A stretch of DNA of 64,000 bases from Lunularia cruciata (GCA_948567375.1 OX419758.1:43601473-43665472), one strand, 5' to 3'; positions 12,226 to 26,200 are shown, numbered from the stretch's first letter. Translations and numbers: made by a program. The notes: generated from the letters alone by a model not told the origin.

Positions 12226-13323
12226 GAGATTAGAAGCACAAGAGAGAAAGAAACCCCATCAATTACTAATACAATATATAGTACATCACTTATAAACAGA
12301 TAATGTAATATTTGTCTCTGTTTTTTATTTTATTATAGGTTATTTTGAAATTTATAAATAATTTCAAAATAAATATAGGTGTAGGTTCTTTTAGCGTTTT
12401 AGAAATATGTTAATTTGTTCTAGTTTTACTGATATTAAATTAAATTGAATTTTATTTAGTTTCTTTTATTGTTATGCAAATATGGTAGAGCACAGTGATT
12501 AATTTATACCTTTTTATTTTGAATATCTTGGTTTTAGAACGCTTGTTCTCTTATGATTTTGTTAGACAACTATACATATGAGAAATGAAAGTTACGAGTA
12601 TTGTACTTTTTTGCTCTTTGAGAATTAATACTTATATATGTGAAATGAGGGATTTAATTTTTTAGTGGTTTGGTTGATTCAAGAGGTACACTTTCGAGTC
12701 TGTTATGCAGCCTTGTGCAAGGCATGGGTTTTACTCCCATGAGGTTTTAGTTTGCTCTATCAGCTGCGCCAACGAGAGCGTGAGAGCTGAGCATGAGAGT
12801 ATGCGCACTTAGTGAGGAATTAAAGACTTCCATCAGCATGAGAAATTGAAGGTGATTCACAGTACATAGTATGGTCTGTGAGGGTGAGAGTAGTGCGCTT
12901 GAGAGCTCTTTGAGAAATTAATCAACGAATAATTTCCTACCTTTCAATAGCTGTCGCCCTTTTCCAACAGCTGTTGTTATGAATGTGAGTAATTATCGGC
13001 GCTTGTCATCCTCACGGGAATGGAAGGAATTAAGCAAACGAGTAAGCTAGATTAGCTCATGACACCTTGAAAGCTTTATCCAGTTGAGTTAATCAAAGAG
13101 TAACTAACTGGCATACACCCAGTGCACGTTTTCTACTAGGTCCTGTGTTGGCCTGCGGGTCATTGAAGAGGTCTTGTATCGAGCGGCCGTCCTGTTAGGA
13201 TCCATTTTAGCATAATTTCTAGAGCTTTTTCCCGATAAGATGGCGTGGTATTGGTATAGCATTGACTGTATGGGTGAATCTTAAGCATGCGGTTTGGCTG
13301 CAATTGTATAGTCTCATGATTAG

Positions 13324-15284
13324 ATGCAAAGGCGACCGCGTAGGAAGACGAAGGATGGGAAGACCCCATAAGGCCGCACAAGGGAGAGAAAAAAAGTAAC
13401 ATGGGGCTAAGCCCCAATAGAGTCTATATGAGAAATCTGCCCTCCCACACCTAAGATATACGAGCTATGCAAGTTGTATGGTCTACACACAACTGGAGCA
13501 TCGGAAGAATGGAGCTCTCCTATGGATTGCACCAGCCATTACCCTTTGTAGAGCAATGGACACACGATGTCCAAAATATACTACAAAGTATGAGAGTGAA
13601 AGTGGTACCCCCTGATGCCTAACATGATAAGCTCTTGCACACTCCTTGACAAATGTGTCAAATGTCGTGTCCATCGCTCTATATAACTCCAAGGCTAGAG
13701 GAACAAAGAGGTGACCTTGCTGCATGCCCCTATACTTGGAGACCTTGCAACCTACTGCTGCAGGTTGCAAGGTCATCCAAGAGGATGGGTAATCACTCCT
13801 TCTGAAACTGTATCCCATGTAGGGTCCGTAAACACGACATCCGCTACTATCACTTGATCATTTTGGACCATGTATAAGTCTACCCTGACATGTGTTGTCT
13901 ACAAAGCATACGAACGCTCCTTCCAAGCCAAGTATACACTCTTTTGTGCCATAGCAAACATTATGTCCCTAATGGAATCATGGGTAGCTATCCTCTGGCC
14001 CCAAAAAGGACACCATGTCATGTGGACCGCTGCTGCATCTAGTGTAGAACCACACTCACAAGTGAGTAATGAAGATGCAGATGGGTGGACCAAACCTAGG
14101 CAAAACCTCATTGTTGTAGAGAAAGTAGTTGTGCGACTTGGAATGCACTAATGCACGGTCAAGCTAGGATCCAAGAGCATGCACCCTTGCCGGAGCAAGA
14201 GCAAAGATGTGCTCTAGTAGCTTGAGGAATAGACGAGTTGACCAAGAGAGAATGTAGCATATGCTCACACTATCGCTCCATCAAGGAAGACTGTAAACCT
14301 CTAGTCCAATTTGACAATAGTGAAGCAAAAGGTGGAAATTCTTCTTGTGCTTGTGGGGATAGACTATCTCTTGTATGCCGTAATAACACCTAGAGAGAAA
14401 AGGATCCTCCTTCCACCTCTATAACATAAGTCTCCAAAATTGGCCTATCAGTAACCACAAAACGAGAGGAAAGTAGGGGTGTTGAGAGAGTACAACTACC
14501 CAAAAACACTTTAGGTGATGTCTCCTCCATAGATAGCAAGCCAACCCCACCACATGAGATTGGCATAGCCATCTATTTACGTGCCAAATCCCTTGTCACA
14601 CACTCAAAAGTCCTTGGTCCAATAAGATCACCAAAGACTCCTATAATCCTCATATCAAATGCTCTCAGATGTGATAGGAAGGACGGTGAGGGGGGTACTA
14701 TACGGATGAGGTAGGATGGTCAACAAGCAAAACTGGAGGAGAGTATACCAAATGCCACCTGCGGATCTCTTAGTAATAGAAGGTCATTCACATGGAGAAC
14801 ATCCTCTGCAAGAGCAGCATCTAAGAAGCATGTGACAAAATCCTCCGATCCTACTGGCACTCCAAGAACACAAAGTCCATCTGTGGATGTGACACACCCC
14901 TCTAGAAGCTCAAGGTGGAGAGGGATACCTAAAGGGGACCATGCCTTACACTTTGACACCTTGACTCTCAAGCCTACTAGATGTAGCTTAGTAGTGAAGT
15001 AGTCAAAGGCCTGCCTAATTTTGATCTATAGGGCATACGATGTGTGTATCATCTATCAAGGAGAGAAATACACAACCTGGCATGGCCAAAGTAGTAGATA
15101 GGAGAGCTCTAAAGTGAGCCATGGCAAATAAAGGCCCCCCCAAAGGATCTCCCTGACATGTACCAACAACTGACTCCAAGACGGTGACTCCCTCCTGTGA
15201 ACCACCATGCTGGTAGTAAAGGGAAGCAAGAGAGCCATAAAAAGACCGCACAAAAGGAATGAGACTCGCCAAGGATCCACCAAC
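13324..15284 (-). mobile_element. RLE-type LINE, 5'-truncated copy 1
   Basis: Non-LTR retrotransposon read on the minus strand. The reverse transcriptase part at 15,284-15,015 has GTCQGDPLGGPLFAMAHF and the catalytic-loop variant LIDDTHI. RT thumb-like sequence follows (WSPLGIPLHLELLEG, VLGVPVGSEDFVT; 14,971-14,720). Then comes a CECG...H...C zinc finger (about 14,060-14,010), and a PD-(D/E)XK-type nuclease segment continuing to about 13,483. The zinc finger plus nuclease after RT is the R2-like (RLE) LINE plan, not the APE-type L1 plan. Stops and frameshifts make it inactive. The 3' tail ends near 13,328 in TCCTACGCGGTCGCC on the minus strand. It shares most of its length with copy 2 at 42,714-44,450. 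Confidence 0.75.
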
Positions 15285-15295
15285 CTCATGATTAG

Positions 15296-16649
15296 GGAGC
15301 AATTGTTATAGATATATCAGGTTGGGGACCAAGACTTTTGTGAAGGCCATGTGGCACTATCACTCCATCTCCAACAGTTTGGCAATATGGGATTAGGAAT
15401 TATGTGATTAGAGTTGTACATTTTACCTTAAGATTTTTCTTTTTAGAATAAGGTTGAGCACATTTTGGGACTTCCTGACTTGACATCAAACTTGACAAAG
15501 GCAGCTAGACATTGGTGGCACCCTTACAAAACCATGGTGGACTAGATGGTGTTTGGGAGCAGGTTTTTGGGTATTTTAGATGACCCACATTTGCAAGATT
15601 CAACACCAAGCATTTAAGGGTGTGGACTTGGGTGGGCCAGAGTACTGTTTCAGCATGCATGTGAGTGGACCCCTTTTGGCCTTCATCAAAGAGTTGCTAG
15701 AGACCTCTGCTGATTTTAAGAACCTACTACAACGGGGTTGGGAGCAACATCTTGTTTACATTGAGTTGATATTGGAGGATGGGGGGAGTCCACTTTGAGT
15801 CAAAAATAGGCTTCTCTCACACCTCCTATCTATCTTTTCCTATCTTTCTTTTCTTATTTTGTCCTTTCTTTTCTTTGTCTTTTTTGTTGAGACACATAAC
15901 ATTTTCTTTGTACATGTCATGGCATTTTCTTTGTACTCTTAGGGGTATATATCCTTTCAATAGCCTATCGCTTGATGCCCCCATTTCATTCCTTGGTATG
16001 GGGCCATAGTGGGACTACCTTAGATATCACTCCTCATCTAGCACCCCACACCCCATATGTGCGAGTGGGGGTAGACCCTTATGTCACATTTTTTAGCATA
16101 CACCCATAATTGGTGAGATGTATCTCAATGGATTCACTTTGATCCCCAAGTCACGGCCTCCTCCTATACCAATGGAACACCCTATAGGGTGGACTCCCTA
16201 TGGAGGATACCCAACCACTTGTATCTCCTTTCACTCCTCCTCATATCAAGGACACTCTACACTTTCCTCCACCTCATGTCCTCCTCCCACCACACAACCT
16301 CCATAGGATCATTTGGAGCTTCATCTCACTCCTACTATCCTGCCATCCCCTTAGGATCATTCTCCGCTACATGGATCCTTATGACCACCTCCTTAGGATC
16401 ATTCCGCTCTACCTAGGCCCTCAACCCATTCTTATATCCCACTCTATCAACATCCCACATAATCTTGTCCTGATTGTCCATGAGTAGGGATTGGTCTTGC
16501 TCAACACAAAGGGAGATCTCATTGGTTTTGTATGTAGGCGGAAGCAATCTCTATTTCTATCCCCCATACTCCATCCATAATCTGGTAGTATTTTTATATG
16601 CTCCTTCCTTCTCAAATTCATACTCTTTGTTACACTCTTTGGACCCTAC
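15296..16649. other. Unassigned stretch between LINE copy 1 and a solo LTR
   Basis: No family could be assigned. Open frames are short. Near 16,310-16,400 the motif TAGGATCATT recurs three times at about 40-bp spacing. It may be upstream debris of the plus-strand LINE that continues after the solo LTR. Confidence 0.4.
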
Positions 16650-17387
16650 TGTAATACTCTGAGGACAAGAGAAGAGAGAAAACACAGATTGCACACTCAA
16701 ACATTCGATGTCCCAAGGGAGCACCTTCTCTTTCTTATATAGACAAAGAGGATCTCCTCCAAGGAAGCTCCACCATAGGATTAGGGACACAGATAGGTGA
16801 CATGTCAGCAAGCTCCACCCTTGGATTACTTACTTGGATGGGTGACCTGTCTGGTCTAGGTCCTATCTGGTTGGTCAAACAAGCTTTGACCGGAGGGAAT
16901 CTTTTAGGGAATCTTCTTGTAGGAATCTCAGAATCACGTGAGTAAGGTACCGTTGGAAAGCTCTCGATGAGACAAAGCAAGGGGGAGGGAAGGCCAGCCT
17001 TTCCTCCATTGGGGGGGCGTCCACACATTTTTGAGGTCTAATTCATCCGTTTAGGCCTCCAAAATTGCCTTCAAAGATTTCAGGTATATTTCGGTTCCTA
17101 CTCTATTAGTAGAAGTCCCCTTTTGGTGATACCTCTTTCTGATCTGTTTAGTCCATCATTTGTAACATCCTTCCAGATGTTACCAAACCAATTCTCACCT
17201 TTAAATCATATGTCTTGCTATTGGTTCTAAGGTTCTCAAGTCTATTTCGGTTTCTGCCCTATTAGTAGAAGTACTCTTTTGGTGATACTTCTATCTGATC
17301 TATTTTGACCATCATGTATAACATCATTCTAGATGTTACCAAACCAAATTTCACATCTAGATCACATGGCTAACCCTTGGTATTACA
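16650..17387 (-). repeat. Solo LTR of the family C chromovirus
   Basis: Begins TGTAATACTC and ends TATTACA on the plus strand. It is the reverse complement of the LTRs at 44,800-45,550 and 60,591-61,332 and of similar length (738 bp). It is flanked by the perfect 5-bp duplication CCTAC at 16,645-16,649 and 17,388-17,392. With no internal sequence it is best read as a solo LTR left by LTR-LTR recombination. Its minus-strand TATA region corresponds to the TATATAA of the complete element. Confidence 0.92.
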
Positions 17388-17392
17388 CCTAC

Positions 17393-20350
17393 CCAAGCAT
17401 TCCTACTAAGTTTTTTGTAACCATGGATGTATTCAAGGATCCTTATGCCTTTACTTCCTCTCATTGGATCCACATTCTCCTCCCTAGTATATGCTATTAT
17501 GGTTGATGACCACAAGAGAGGTGTTCCACCTGTATGTAATTGGACCTTTTCCCCAATGGACATTACTCCTTCTACACATGGAAGTGCTTTAGGACATTGA
17601 GAGACTACCTCATAGATTCTTGAGAGGAGACTAAGCAGCCCTCCAAGAGTAGTACACCATTAGGGCCCAAGTTGTAACAAGTGGATTATAGAGTCTCCAC
17701 AACCCCATATCCTACTTCCAAAGCATTGTCACCTCCATTCCTCCTTGATGTTAGATCAAATAGGAGAGTATAAGCAGGCAACCCAAAAGCTCTCACACTC
17801 TCAACCAATGCTCTTTTCCTCTAACACCTTATCAAACTTATAGACCCTATATCCATCCACCATTGAGTATCTTCCTTTGTTCCTCCATGATTATCAACCA
17901 TATGACAAGTTATAGTTGACAAAAGTCTTGCTCTCCATATTCTCTACTCCACTCTTTGTGTTTCTCAATGAGTGGACCATTAGGGCTAGTGTTTTAACAC
18001 CTACAGAATTGCCCCTCACCAAATGTTCAAGATTTGGGTTTTTCTCCTATCTTTGCTTTTTTTCTGTGCATGGCTTTTGATCATGTGCCCCCTAGAGTAG
18101 CATGCTTTTTTGGAGCTTCTTGTCACCTTAGGTGTGTGCATTATTGCCGTTAGGGATGTGTTTTTGTATTTGGTTTCCCATAGTATTTGCTTATAGTTAT
18201 GGCAATACTGTTTTTCCTTCTTGCCTCCCCATCAATTTGTTGTGACTACTCCAAGTGGATACAAGATGGTTATAGAGTGCATTTGAGCATCCTTGGACAC
18301 TCATCCAAATTGGGTGATGGTATAAGTTGATGTCTCTAATGCTTTCAAATACCATCTCTTGTTATTGTTGTTTGGCACCCTTTTCTCAACTACCAATCAG
18401 ATCCCCTCCTTGATCTCATTTGTACATATTTCTTATGTTATCAGGACACCTCTATTGTATAACTACCATATTGTTACAAGGTTGATATGAACCAAGGGCA
18501 TATGGCAAAGGGATCCCTTAGGGAGGACTCTCTTTTCCATAACGCTTTACAAAACTTTACTACAAGCTGCAATAGCTTTTCTATCTTGTCTTTTTCCATT
18601 CATCTCCGATGATACTCATATAGTGGTCCCTTTAGAGGACATATTTGTGGTATCTGCTTTCACACTCAGCTTAGGGGCCTTGGGTTAACAAGTCCAGACT
18701 TGTAGATGCAAGATCTAGAGCCTTTGCACAGTCCTCACTTCCTCTGACTTCACACCAAGATTCTAGTTCCCTATTGGATGTTTGTGAGTTTTGGGCTCTC
18801 TTTTAGGACAAGAGGATTTTTTTTGTTCATTCATATCAGACACCTTACTTTAGGCTACAGCCTATGCTCACCTCCTCTCCCAATTGAGGAATACCCAGGT
18901 GGCCTGTTCCATTCTTACTCCCTTGGGCCTCATATTTGGATGAACTTTCTTGCCTATAGAGGCATTGATGCCATATTTGTGAATGTTTGAGATTACTATC
19001 CACCATAATTTTTCCACTTTTTTAGGGCCATGCATGCTCCACAGTTAACAAATGAGTGGTGTAGGCAGTAGACAACTCTCCCAATTGTCATGGGCAAATT
19101 GTAATGGCAATAGTTAGACAGATTATCTAGAGGTGGAAATTGGCTTGGTAACATCTTGAAGGATTTTATATATGATGGACTGAGTAGATCAAATAGAGGT
19201 GTCACCACAAGAGTACTTCTGGTAGGACCCAAGAACACCCTGAAATCTTTAGAGTTAATTTTAGAGACCAAAATAGATGAATTAGGCCTTGAAATTACTT
19301 CTTGACCCATGGGGAAATAAGTTGGTGTGCCCCTCCCCTGCCCCAAAAAAACTGTTTTTCTCATTGAGAGATTTCCAATGGGACATCACCCATGTGATTC
19401 TATGTTTCTTATATAAAGATTCTCTAAAGATTCCCTTTGGTCAACCAGATAGGATTAGGAATAAAATGTCCCATGTAGGCAACTAATCTAAGGATGGAGC
19501 TCATTGATACATCATTAATCCATATATCTGATCCAAGAGTGGAGCTTCCTTTGAGAAGATCCTCTTTGCTATATAATACAAATAAGGTGCCTTTGGGGCA
19601 TCAAAGTATTAAGTGTGAAGCTTTGTATTTCTTCTCCTATGTTTCTCTTGGGGGTTCTCCTATCCTTGGAATATTACTTAAATGTGGCCTCATAGTGTAG
19701 GAGCTTGTGCTCTAGTGGTCCCTTGTTTAGCAAACATGTTCTTAAATTAGGGCCATCCTTTTCTATTGGGACCTATCAAGATAGTGGATTCAAGCACTTA
19801 CAACTTTTAGGCATATTTTTTATTGGCTCACATCCTACTACCAAGCCTTGCATGCATGTCACTCCTTAAGTTTATTAACCTTGTATCCTAGACTCTAGGA
19901 AGCTCCAAGTGGATCTCAATGAGTGTATGCACACTCACACACATACCAGCATCCTCACTATTATACCTCTACCTAATAGAGCTAGGATCTCCTTGTGTGG
20001 GAGAATGGATCTGGAGCTTGGCTCCAAGCTTCACGTTTGATTTGACAACTTTGGTTTTAATTATGAAGAGTTTACCACCACATTACAATTGAGGTTGGGT
20101 CTCCCACATCTAGCTCTCACATGCCTTTTGGCCTAGTGCGCATGTAGTTTCCCATATGATGTGGAGGGGAAACACTTTTTATGATGTGCAGTAGGTGGAG
20201 AGGAAAGCCCACTAGAGTCCATGATGCAATTCTTGATACCGTTGCTCATATCTTACAAGCTACACGTGTTCGTGTTCAGATTGAATGATGGTTGGATCTA
20301 CCAAGACCAGCTATCCATTGGGTGCAAGTGGTTATTTTTACTTTCATGGA
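17393..20350 (+). pseudogene. Old plus-strand RLE-type LINE remnant, interrupted by an LTR
   Basis: Decayed RT and nuclease sequence on the plus strand. Near 18,505-18,525 it reads KGDPLGRTLFS, matching the QGDPLGGPLF motif. Near 18,605-18,640 it reads ISDDTHIVVP, matching the catalytic DDTHI loop. At about 20,090-20,290 a second block reads LRLGLPHL...CSFPYDVEGKHFL, then GGER and a His-Asp-Ala segment. That is the C/C/H zinc finger and start of the RLE nuclease of a LINE related to, but distinct from, copies 1 and 2. A 579-bp LTR splits the two blocks. Many stops; no product expected. The upstream limit is uncertain. Confidence 0.65.
19100..19678 (+). repeat. Old solo LTR of family C, plus orientation
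   Basis: Starts TGTAATGG and ends GAATATTACT. It follows the family C LTR through landmarks such as TTGGTAACATC, GATGGACT, ATTAGGCCTTGAAA, GGTCAACCAGATAGG, GTGGAGCTTCCTTTG and GCTATATAATA. It is shorter (579 against about 745 bp) and much more diverged than the other copies. The flanks CAAAT (19,095-19,099) and TAAAT (19,679-19,683) match at four of five positions and are likely a decayed target duplication. Confidence 0.75.
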
Positions 20351-21399
20351 TGGTCATTGCTCCTTATTTAGAGTAATTTAAAATATAAAAAATTTATAAC
20401 ACACCAAGCATGCATGGTTTAACACACCATGTTTAATGTATAAAATTATTTTTATCTACCCAAGGATAAAGAATAATGTCTGAAAGATGAATAATAATGA
20501 ATATTGGACTATTGGGATGTATAAGTGGTATACGATCATACGCCGATTGTTAACACTAGGCATCATTGATCTCTTTGTTGACTATTCTTCTTGATATATA
20601 TATTTTCATGAAAGTAGTTTTCATGTTAAAGTTATTCTAGATTAGTATTTTTATATTTATGTTTATTTTAAATGCTCCTTTTGCATCTCATACTAAAGCT
20701 TATAATCTATTATTCATCTATTGCATGTCATCCATAGACAAATTAGTATGGTTTTGTTTCTTTTATTCCCTCAATAATATTTTTGTTATACTAGTGGAGC
20801 ATGTTGGGTAAAGAGAGATGCTTCTCAGATTCTAAAGATCTTGAGTTAGGGATATGGCTATATTAAGAAAGGACCATACATCTTGTATAGGTTCTTAAAT
20901 TATCTTAATTGTAAGATATTACCAAATAATGAATAGTCTTTTTGGAAAGGCTATGGAGTAAAGTAGAGTTAAATCAACCTTATACCTTTCTCTAAATCTT
21001 ATCTCATTATAAATATTGTTTCTTCTATATACTTATTAAACCCTTTTGCAAGAGAAAAAGTACCATTAAAGGTTTTAAAAATGAAAATGAAAGGTACTAA
21101 TATGTCTTGGAAGATTACTCTTTTCCTATGTTTTGTGCTTAGCTCCACATTTCATTTCAAGAGCTTTGTGAGTGATTATTTATATGCATCTTAGAATTAA
21201 CTCTCAATTGACTATCCTCAAGTAGTTTCACATAAGTTTAGGCTTGTAAGTGGTTGCAATTGTAGCATGAAGAAGATCTCTCAATCATTATCTGGTATTG
21301 TATGTTAATTGACAACTCATCATAGAGATGTACACAAGAGAATTAGATACTTGTTATTATCCTTTAGTATCATTCTTACTATTCTCACTTATAACAACA
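20351..21399. other. AT-rich stretch, nothing recognised
   Basis: No coding motif, terminal repeat or RNA gene was seen. It separates two old LINE remnants of the same orientation. Confidence 0.45.
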
Positions 21400-23215
21400 G
21401 TTCTTTCCATATTGGTTTGGAATCTCTTTACTAGGAAATTTTGAGACAATGTCTCTATGCATTAGAGCAATCTTGGTTTATCAAGCAAATGGATTTGGAG
21501 AATTCTTTTAAAATCATCTCAAGTACATCCATCTCAAACATATATTTTTGTATAGAGGTTAGGGTAGCTTGTAGACCCATGGTAAGCCTATTTCCTTTTT
21601 GCAAACCTTCCAAATTTTCCAAAGAGCTTAGAGAGAAGACTGGATCCTTGTGAGAATTTTTTTCTTTATGTGGTCCTTCAATAATACCACCTCTTAAAAG
21701 ATTTTAGGTATGCTTTATTCCCTTTTTCTAGTGCCATGTGCAATATCTATAATGATTAAGGAGCTAATGGTTCATATGCAAGTCTTTTCTTTGGTGTGGT
21801 CACTCCACAGATCTCCTCTTATGCTTTCTATTAGCATGGCTTCTCACAAAAGGAGTTAATATTCTTTCTTAAGAGTATTGTACATACAAAATGTGAAGGT
21901 TAATTAGGAGGTCCTCTATCTATTCTATTATTAGGAGGTCCTCTATGAGAACTCATTTAAGAGCTCTTTTGTCTACTATATTAACCATTCTAGGTTGTGT
22001 CTTTTCTTTATTGGTAGATGATACTTACATTATGGGTATTATGGATTAGATAAGGCAAGTTTTGATCACTTGACTATTAAGCTTTTCTTGTAGGCTTGAG
22101 AATAAGGGTATCAATGGGTTTATGATTCTCTTTAGATATTTCCTTTGATCTCCAAATAGCATAGTATGGCATATTACACCTAAACATGACTTGCACTCTT
22201 GGAGTTCCAATAGGGTTTCAGTACTTTGTCTTGCTCCACTTAGATATTGCTCTTCCAAAGTATATTGTATATATGATTACCTTCCTTCATTATAAGATCT
22301 ATAGATGTTCTTTTGTATACTCTGTTTTAGTATTGCTTGTTGACTCACTTATCTATTTTGTATAATTCTCCCTTCTCTTACCTTTCTATCATACTTAAGA
22401 ACTTTGATAGGAGGATTAAGTGCATTTTTGGTGATAATATGAGACCATAAACATTTGAGTGAGTAAGAAAGGACTTTGCTTATAGACAAATATCTTTGCA
22501 AATGATTTTTTGTGGAGAGGAGATTACACTTGTAGTAGTTTTAGATTGATATGCACTTTCTGAACCTTTGTTTTCCTTCCATTTTGTGGTTGCTAATAAA
22601 TATATCTTTAAGAGGTTTTTTTGGAATTTGAATATGTATTCTTTCCTCTCCATGCATTATTATGATGTACAAGAGAAGTTAATTCCCTATGACATGGGAT
22701 GATTGTCATCTTTTGTCTTTATCTTCTTATTATACTAGTAAGTGATTTTCTATTCTATTCTTATTATACTTGCTTAATGTACCAAGACCTTTAATAAGCT
22801 ATATATGGTATTCTAGTTGATCCATTTATTCCTTGTTAGTAGTAGTGCAGTTTTTTTCTCTTACTCTAGCAAAGATGTAGGTTCCTGGATTCTAGTTTAT
22901 TATTGGTACTATTGAGGTACTTATGTATTAGGGTATTCTGATTTCTACTAATTATTTCTTCTATGATTGTAAGGCTTTGCCTTGATTTGATCCATTTATT
23001 TTCATATTTGTGACTCACTTGTAAGTGTAGCACCACCTTAGATACTATAGAGTATATATAACCCAATGCTCTTTTGGAAGACAAAGAACCCATATCAATA
23101 CACCTAATTTTATTTTTGTAATTCACTTGTGAGTGTAGTACTACCTTAGATGCAACAAGGAGTGCACGTGACTCAACGCTCTTTACCAACACATTATGCT
23201 ATTAAGGATGTAGGT
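21400..23215 (+). pseudogene. Old plus-strand RLE-type LINE remnant, same family as copies 1 and 2
   Basis: Very decayed. Near 21,900-22,120 the plus strand still follows the RT block around GGPL, the catalytic loop (now LFFIGR) and LDKASFDHLTIKLFL, comparable with DQIRQAFDYLTTEL in copy 2. Zinc-finger sequence appears at 23,103-23,190 and again at 23,006-23,070. Each resembles the CECGSTLDAAAVH region (ACTTGTGAGTGTAG...TTAGATGC), so that part seems duplicated in tandem. No reading frame survives. Confidence 0.55.
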
Positions 23216-26200
23216 TTGCAATATATAAAATAAAATGAATACTTAATATAGAATGAGGATTGATATCGCTTCTTGATAATACAAGTTAGATCAAACTTGT
23301 ATATGGTCCAAGTTGATCAGGTTAACGGTGGATATTATAGTTAATTGAAATGCCAATGAAAAAAAGATGATTCCCTATCTAGAACCACTCACCCTCTTGG
23401 ATGGATCACGTGCAAAATATACAATAACTAAGATCTCTAAGTATATAGATATGTAGCCAAATCACTTCTACTTTTCACTAGTCTTTGAAACATAAGAAAC
23501 TATAGATAAAAAATTGAACTATTGTTAAAAATTATGCAAGATTTTACCACATTAGACGGTAATGGGATCATTTTCCTGTTTATAATTTACCTTAAACATT
23601 GGAAGGCCATTGCTCTATACCATTGTGCAATCCAAAAGAGAATAGTTATCTTAGGTGGTATTTCCTTACATGTTACGATTATATGTAAACGGCAGAACTT
23701 ACATAATTCTGATATCTTCCACTCTATTTTGCTATCCGACTCTTACAACCATGACTTTTGATTGAAACAATTTTCTTGCTGAACTGATTACTTGATTATT
23801 CCGAATACCTTGTCAAAGAACGACCAAGTCACATAGATCTAGTGAGCACATTTGCATATCATCGAAATGTGGTGTAAAAGTCAACCAGGGTACCAATTTC
23901 CTTGATATGATGAAAGTAACCGTAGACCGATCTAATTGCAGCAATATGTGCTATCCGACTACTTTGCATACAAAAACTCTAGATCTAATCGCTGGTAGGG
24001 TGTACTGTTGTCTAAGTTTGATAATAAACTAACAAGAATCGAATGTGTATGATATGAATTGTATGTGCTTACAATGGGCTATCATAAAAGTGGAAGCGTG
24101 GTCGAAATCGCTCCTGTCCCTACACCCCAGAGGAGCGATACCGACATGGTCATTTACCATTGTAGAAATGTAACCCTATGCAACAAATCCACCAGTATAC
24201 CGGGAGATACACAGATCCGCATATAGTATTATCCGGATCTGAACGTGTTCGAACCTGGACAACCTTTCAATTGCAGTTTTATTTGCTTCTATGTGTCTCC
24301 CTCGCCGACAATTATATGGCTTCGTAGTTTCTGAAAGGTAGGATACTCATGAGGAGGGACAAAACCTCCCGTCATCGCGATTAGAATAATCACGCCTTGA
24401 ATCAAGTTAGAGATTTAAACCTTTGCAAGTTCTACGGTATATGAAAGCGCATGAAATCTGGAGTCATTTTGGTTTATAACATGGAACCGGACTAGAACAA
24501 ATGTCGGACATAATGATCAAAACCTATTGGCTTAAAACAGTTCTATCACATCCGCCATTCGTTCCAACTTGTGATAGGAACAGAAACTTTTAGCCTCACG
24601 TCATTCTATTATCAGGTTCCCTGATGTAATCGTTTAGGTTATCTCAGAATCCGCTCGAGAAACAGGGAGGATGAAACGACAGGTCCAATGCTTCACCACC
24701 TCTCTATTACTCGTATCGATCGAGCCCAAGATAACCAAGTTAAAAGAACTCATCTCCCTAGATTTGTGGGGCACCGTCTCCTGTCTCGAATTATTCTTTG
24801 TCAGCGCATCTAATGTACTGTATGCTTGGATCCAAATTTTCCTAGTGGAAAGCCACAAACTTTCCACACACATGTTTTTACAGTTTTTTTTGTTGCATCA
24901 CTCGTCTACATGTGTGGTACATAACTTTGTCCGCAGTACTTTCAGGCTACAGTCGTACTCTTGACCTGGTCGAAGTTACTGACGTTGGAAATCATAATGT
25001 AGGTCTAAAACGTGTACTCACTACTGTCAACTGATGCTTATCGATACCGTGGAACAAACCTGGCGAGTCTCACAACCGACCTGAAATTCTATGTCCCCGG
25101 TTATATCGTTAGAATATTCTGAGAAGTCCTAGAATAACTCAATAAGAAGTCTGGTCGGTCATGATTCATAACCGTTGATGGTTGGCATTAAAATAGACTG
25201 ATTTTGCCGCCTCGTGGTTATCATAGTTCATTCTCAACTACAATTTATCGCCTTTGTGATGTGCCTTCAGACAACTTATTAATGCACAGACTATCGAGTT
25301 GAAAGCTGTCCGCATTGCAAAATGAGCTGTATCACGTATCTGCTGGGAGGTAATTTTCAAGACCTCGTCTGATGTCTGATTATTCGCTCCCCAACAACTG
25401 ATGACAATTTCTTCGGTGGGATAACCTATCGACATGAGGCACAGACTCCTACATAGATCTCGTTGGATCGTAAAGCTTCATACTATGATAGTCGATCTCA
25501 TGGCAGCCATACGCGTTCAACCTGGAAAATCTTCACTCATACTTATATGTACCATCCAATCTACGCTGAAATATTAGAGAATATGCGTCACGAGATATCC
25601 TGATACACTATATAGAGTTTGGAGCGATGGCGTGTGCCTTCTTACACCTTACTCTTCCTTTACATTCAGAGACATAAACATTGCATCAGGTGATTCAGTA
25701 TAGAACTTACTACCGGTTGACTGTGCAATGCTTTCATATAGAAGAAACCGCGCCAAATTGTATACATTGCCGGTTCAATCATAACTATAGTGGCGATATC
25801 AAGTCAATGATCATGACCATACAACTTGTGAGAAACATATTGGATCTAGTACTATTACAGTATACACTCTTCAGCTTTTAGGCGGGGAAGAGGATGAATT
25901 GAGCAGCTTATGATTGAAAGACAACTTTATAGTTGTTCTTCAATCAAACTTACCCAATATCTGCGATTCTAGCAGTGATAAGGAAAATCATAATAAATGT
26001 CACCATAATGGATGACAAGGAGATAGGTCATATACACTACATAAACTGTGAAGGAATAATGGTTGATATCAGGTCGCAGGAAATTGAGCTGTGTGGAAAA
26101 ATAGATACGTCCTACCAAATAGGAAAACCTAATAAAATTGGAACCAGAAACTAAAACCTCTTTTGTCAAACAAGTTTGAAAATATGTTAAATATGTTAAA

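Larger units (their letters stand above)
10081..13312. other. Intergenic, higher-GC single-copy-looking DNA, no gene recognised
   Basis: Base composition changes near 10,080 from AT-rich repeat debris to a more balanced sequence. No exon chain, RNA gene or transposon domain could be supported. A TATC microsatellite (10,881-10,903) and a tandem duplication (12,070-12,225) are noted separately. Confidence 0.45.

Noticed and set aside
12690-12790. tRNA-like or tRNA-derived SINE head on the minus strand (TGGCGCAGCTGATAGAGC resembles a Pol III A box)
   Set aside because: The rest does not fold as a tRNA: no proper acceptor stem, the 7-nt loop lacks U33, and the B box is poor. At most a decayed tRNA-like sequence.
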